A stretch of 5,932 nt of DNA from positions 1-5,932 of the forward strand of contig JAIRTF010000110.1 of NCBI GenBank assembly GCA_031255075.1. The letters run 5' to 3'. Within the stretch, counting starts at the first letter, position 1. Each line of letters begins with the position of its first letter. This stretch comes from Bifidobacteriaceae bacterium (GTDB lineage Bacteria > Actinomycetota > Actinomycetes > Actinomycetales > WQXJ01). Under the pieces are notes generated by a model. It saw only the letters and a program-made list of their open reading frames with translations, ran no database searches and had not been told where the DNA came from. Below are positions 5,627-5,932 of this stretch, piece after piece. A program made the position numbers and the translations under genes.

Positions 5627-5893
5627 TCACGGAGATTCTGGCCTACTGCCCTGCAAACGCAGCAGCCGCCGTCCATTCGCTTGTCCGGCATCGGTCTCCA
5701 CGTAGACAACCGGAACGCGGCCGCGGCTCCGCGATTCGGCCCAGGCCAGTACGTCAGAAACCTCTATCCCTGGCTCTATGCGATGCTCTTCGCACACCAA
5801 ACCGTCAGGGCTCCAGAAGTAGACCCGGTAGGCGGGGAAGTCGTCTTCCTCGGTGACGTCCCTGGGGTCAACCGGGCTCGATTCTAGGTCCAC
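5627..5893 (-). CDS. Small conserved-looking actinobacterial hypothetical protein (88 aa)
   Basis: This is a small acidic-start protein read from GTG 5893. Its core has YRVYFWSPDG (22-31), a spaced acidic segment, then VSDVLAWAESRSRGR (45-59), VVYVETD (62-68) and RRLLRLQGSRP (75-85). That order (YRVYFW, V-x-x-VLAWA, a YVE strand, LLRL-x-G-x-x-P near the end) matches my recollection of a common small actinobacterial protein of unknown function; I cannot name a domain. It has no signal peptide or membrane segment and is expected to be cytoplasmic. GTG 5893 is the first start after an in-frame TGA about 30 bases upstream. A weak AAGGTG lies about eight bases before it. The gene points the same way as abiE but is separated from it by more than 280 bases, so a shared operon is unlikely. 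Overlapping ORFs in this region are shadows. Confidence 0.62.
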   Translation of the reverse strand: MDLESSPVDPRDVTEEDDFPAYRVYFWSPDGLVCEEHRIEPGIEVSDVLAWAESRSRGRVPVVYVETDAGQANGRRLLRLQGSRPESP

Positions 5894-5932
5894 GGGTTCG
5901 ACACCTTGGGAGAAACAGTCTCAGTAGACGCA
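5894..5932. other. Right edge, upstream of the 88-residue gene
   Basis: Only 39 bases remain here. They hold the short leader of the small minus-strand gene with a weak AAGGTG element and an in-frame stop. No promoter can be identified within them. Confidence 0.5.

Noticed and set aside
5461..5709. 82-residue minus-strand ORF overlapping the small 88-residue gene in another frame
   Set aside because: It has no ribosome binding site or motif and conflicts with the frame that carries the family-like YRVYFW and VLAWA motifs.

Overview
The window looks like a piece of chromosome from a high-GC Gram-positive bacterium (Actinomycetota). The evidence is high GC, frequent GTG starts, strong G/C preference at third codon positions in the real genes, a CSLREA-type secreted beta-helix protein, and a small protein of a type I associate with actinobacteria. 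The genus cannot be fixed from this sequence.

Layout from left to right. The left edge holds the first ~63 codons of a RecQ-family DNA helicase on the minus strand, running out of the window. A ~317-base divergent intergenic region follows. Two plus-strand genes come next: a seven-TM PQ-loop/SWEET-like membrane protein (start re-assigned to GTG 509) with a long basic tail, then, 52 bases later, a 688-residue secreted CSLREA/right-handed beta-helix protein. The latter stops inside a C-terminal DUF11/DUF7507-like domain and has no visible cell-wall anchor. A short convergent gap with a hairpin separates it from a minus-strand, GTGA-overlapping pair, abiEi (antitoxin/repressor) and abiEii (nucleotidyltransferase toxin), a type IV toxin-antitoxin / abortive-infection module. 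Upstream of abiEi is an AT-rich promoter-like patch, then ~230 bases without a confident gene, then a small 88-residue minus-strand protein starting near the right edge.

How the parts relate. Only abiEi-abiEii is clearly a functional unit: the overlapping order, the winged-helix antitoxin first and the MNT-fold toxin second are all classical. The PQ-loop and beta-helix genes share a strand, but a consensus-like TTGACA element over the PQ-loop stop codon suggests the beta-helix gene has its own promoter. The most interesting spot is around 3420-3620. A surface-protein gene ends mid-domain there, a short start-like ORF fragment with a good Shine-Dalgarno follows, and the AbiE module begins, which is compatible with an insertion/deletion junction. 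I do not see a clearly new multi-gene system, CRISPR array, tRNA, rRNA or insertion sequence.
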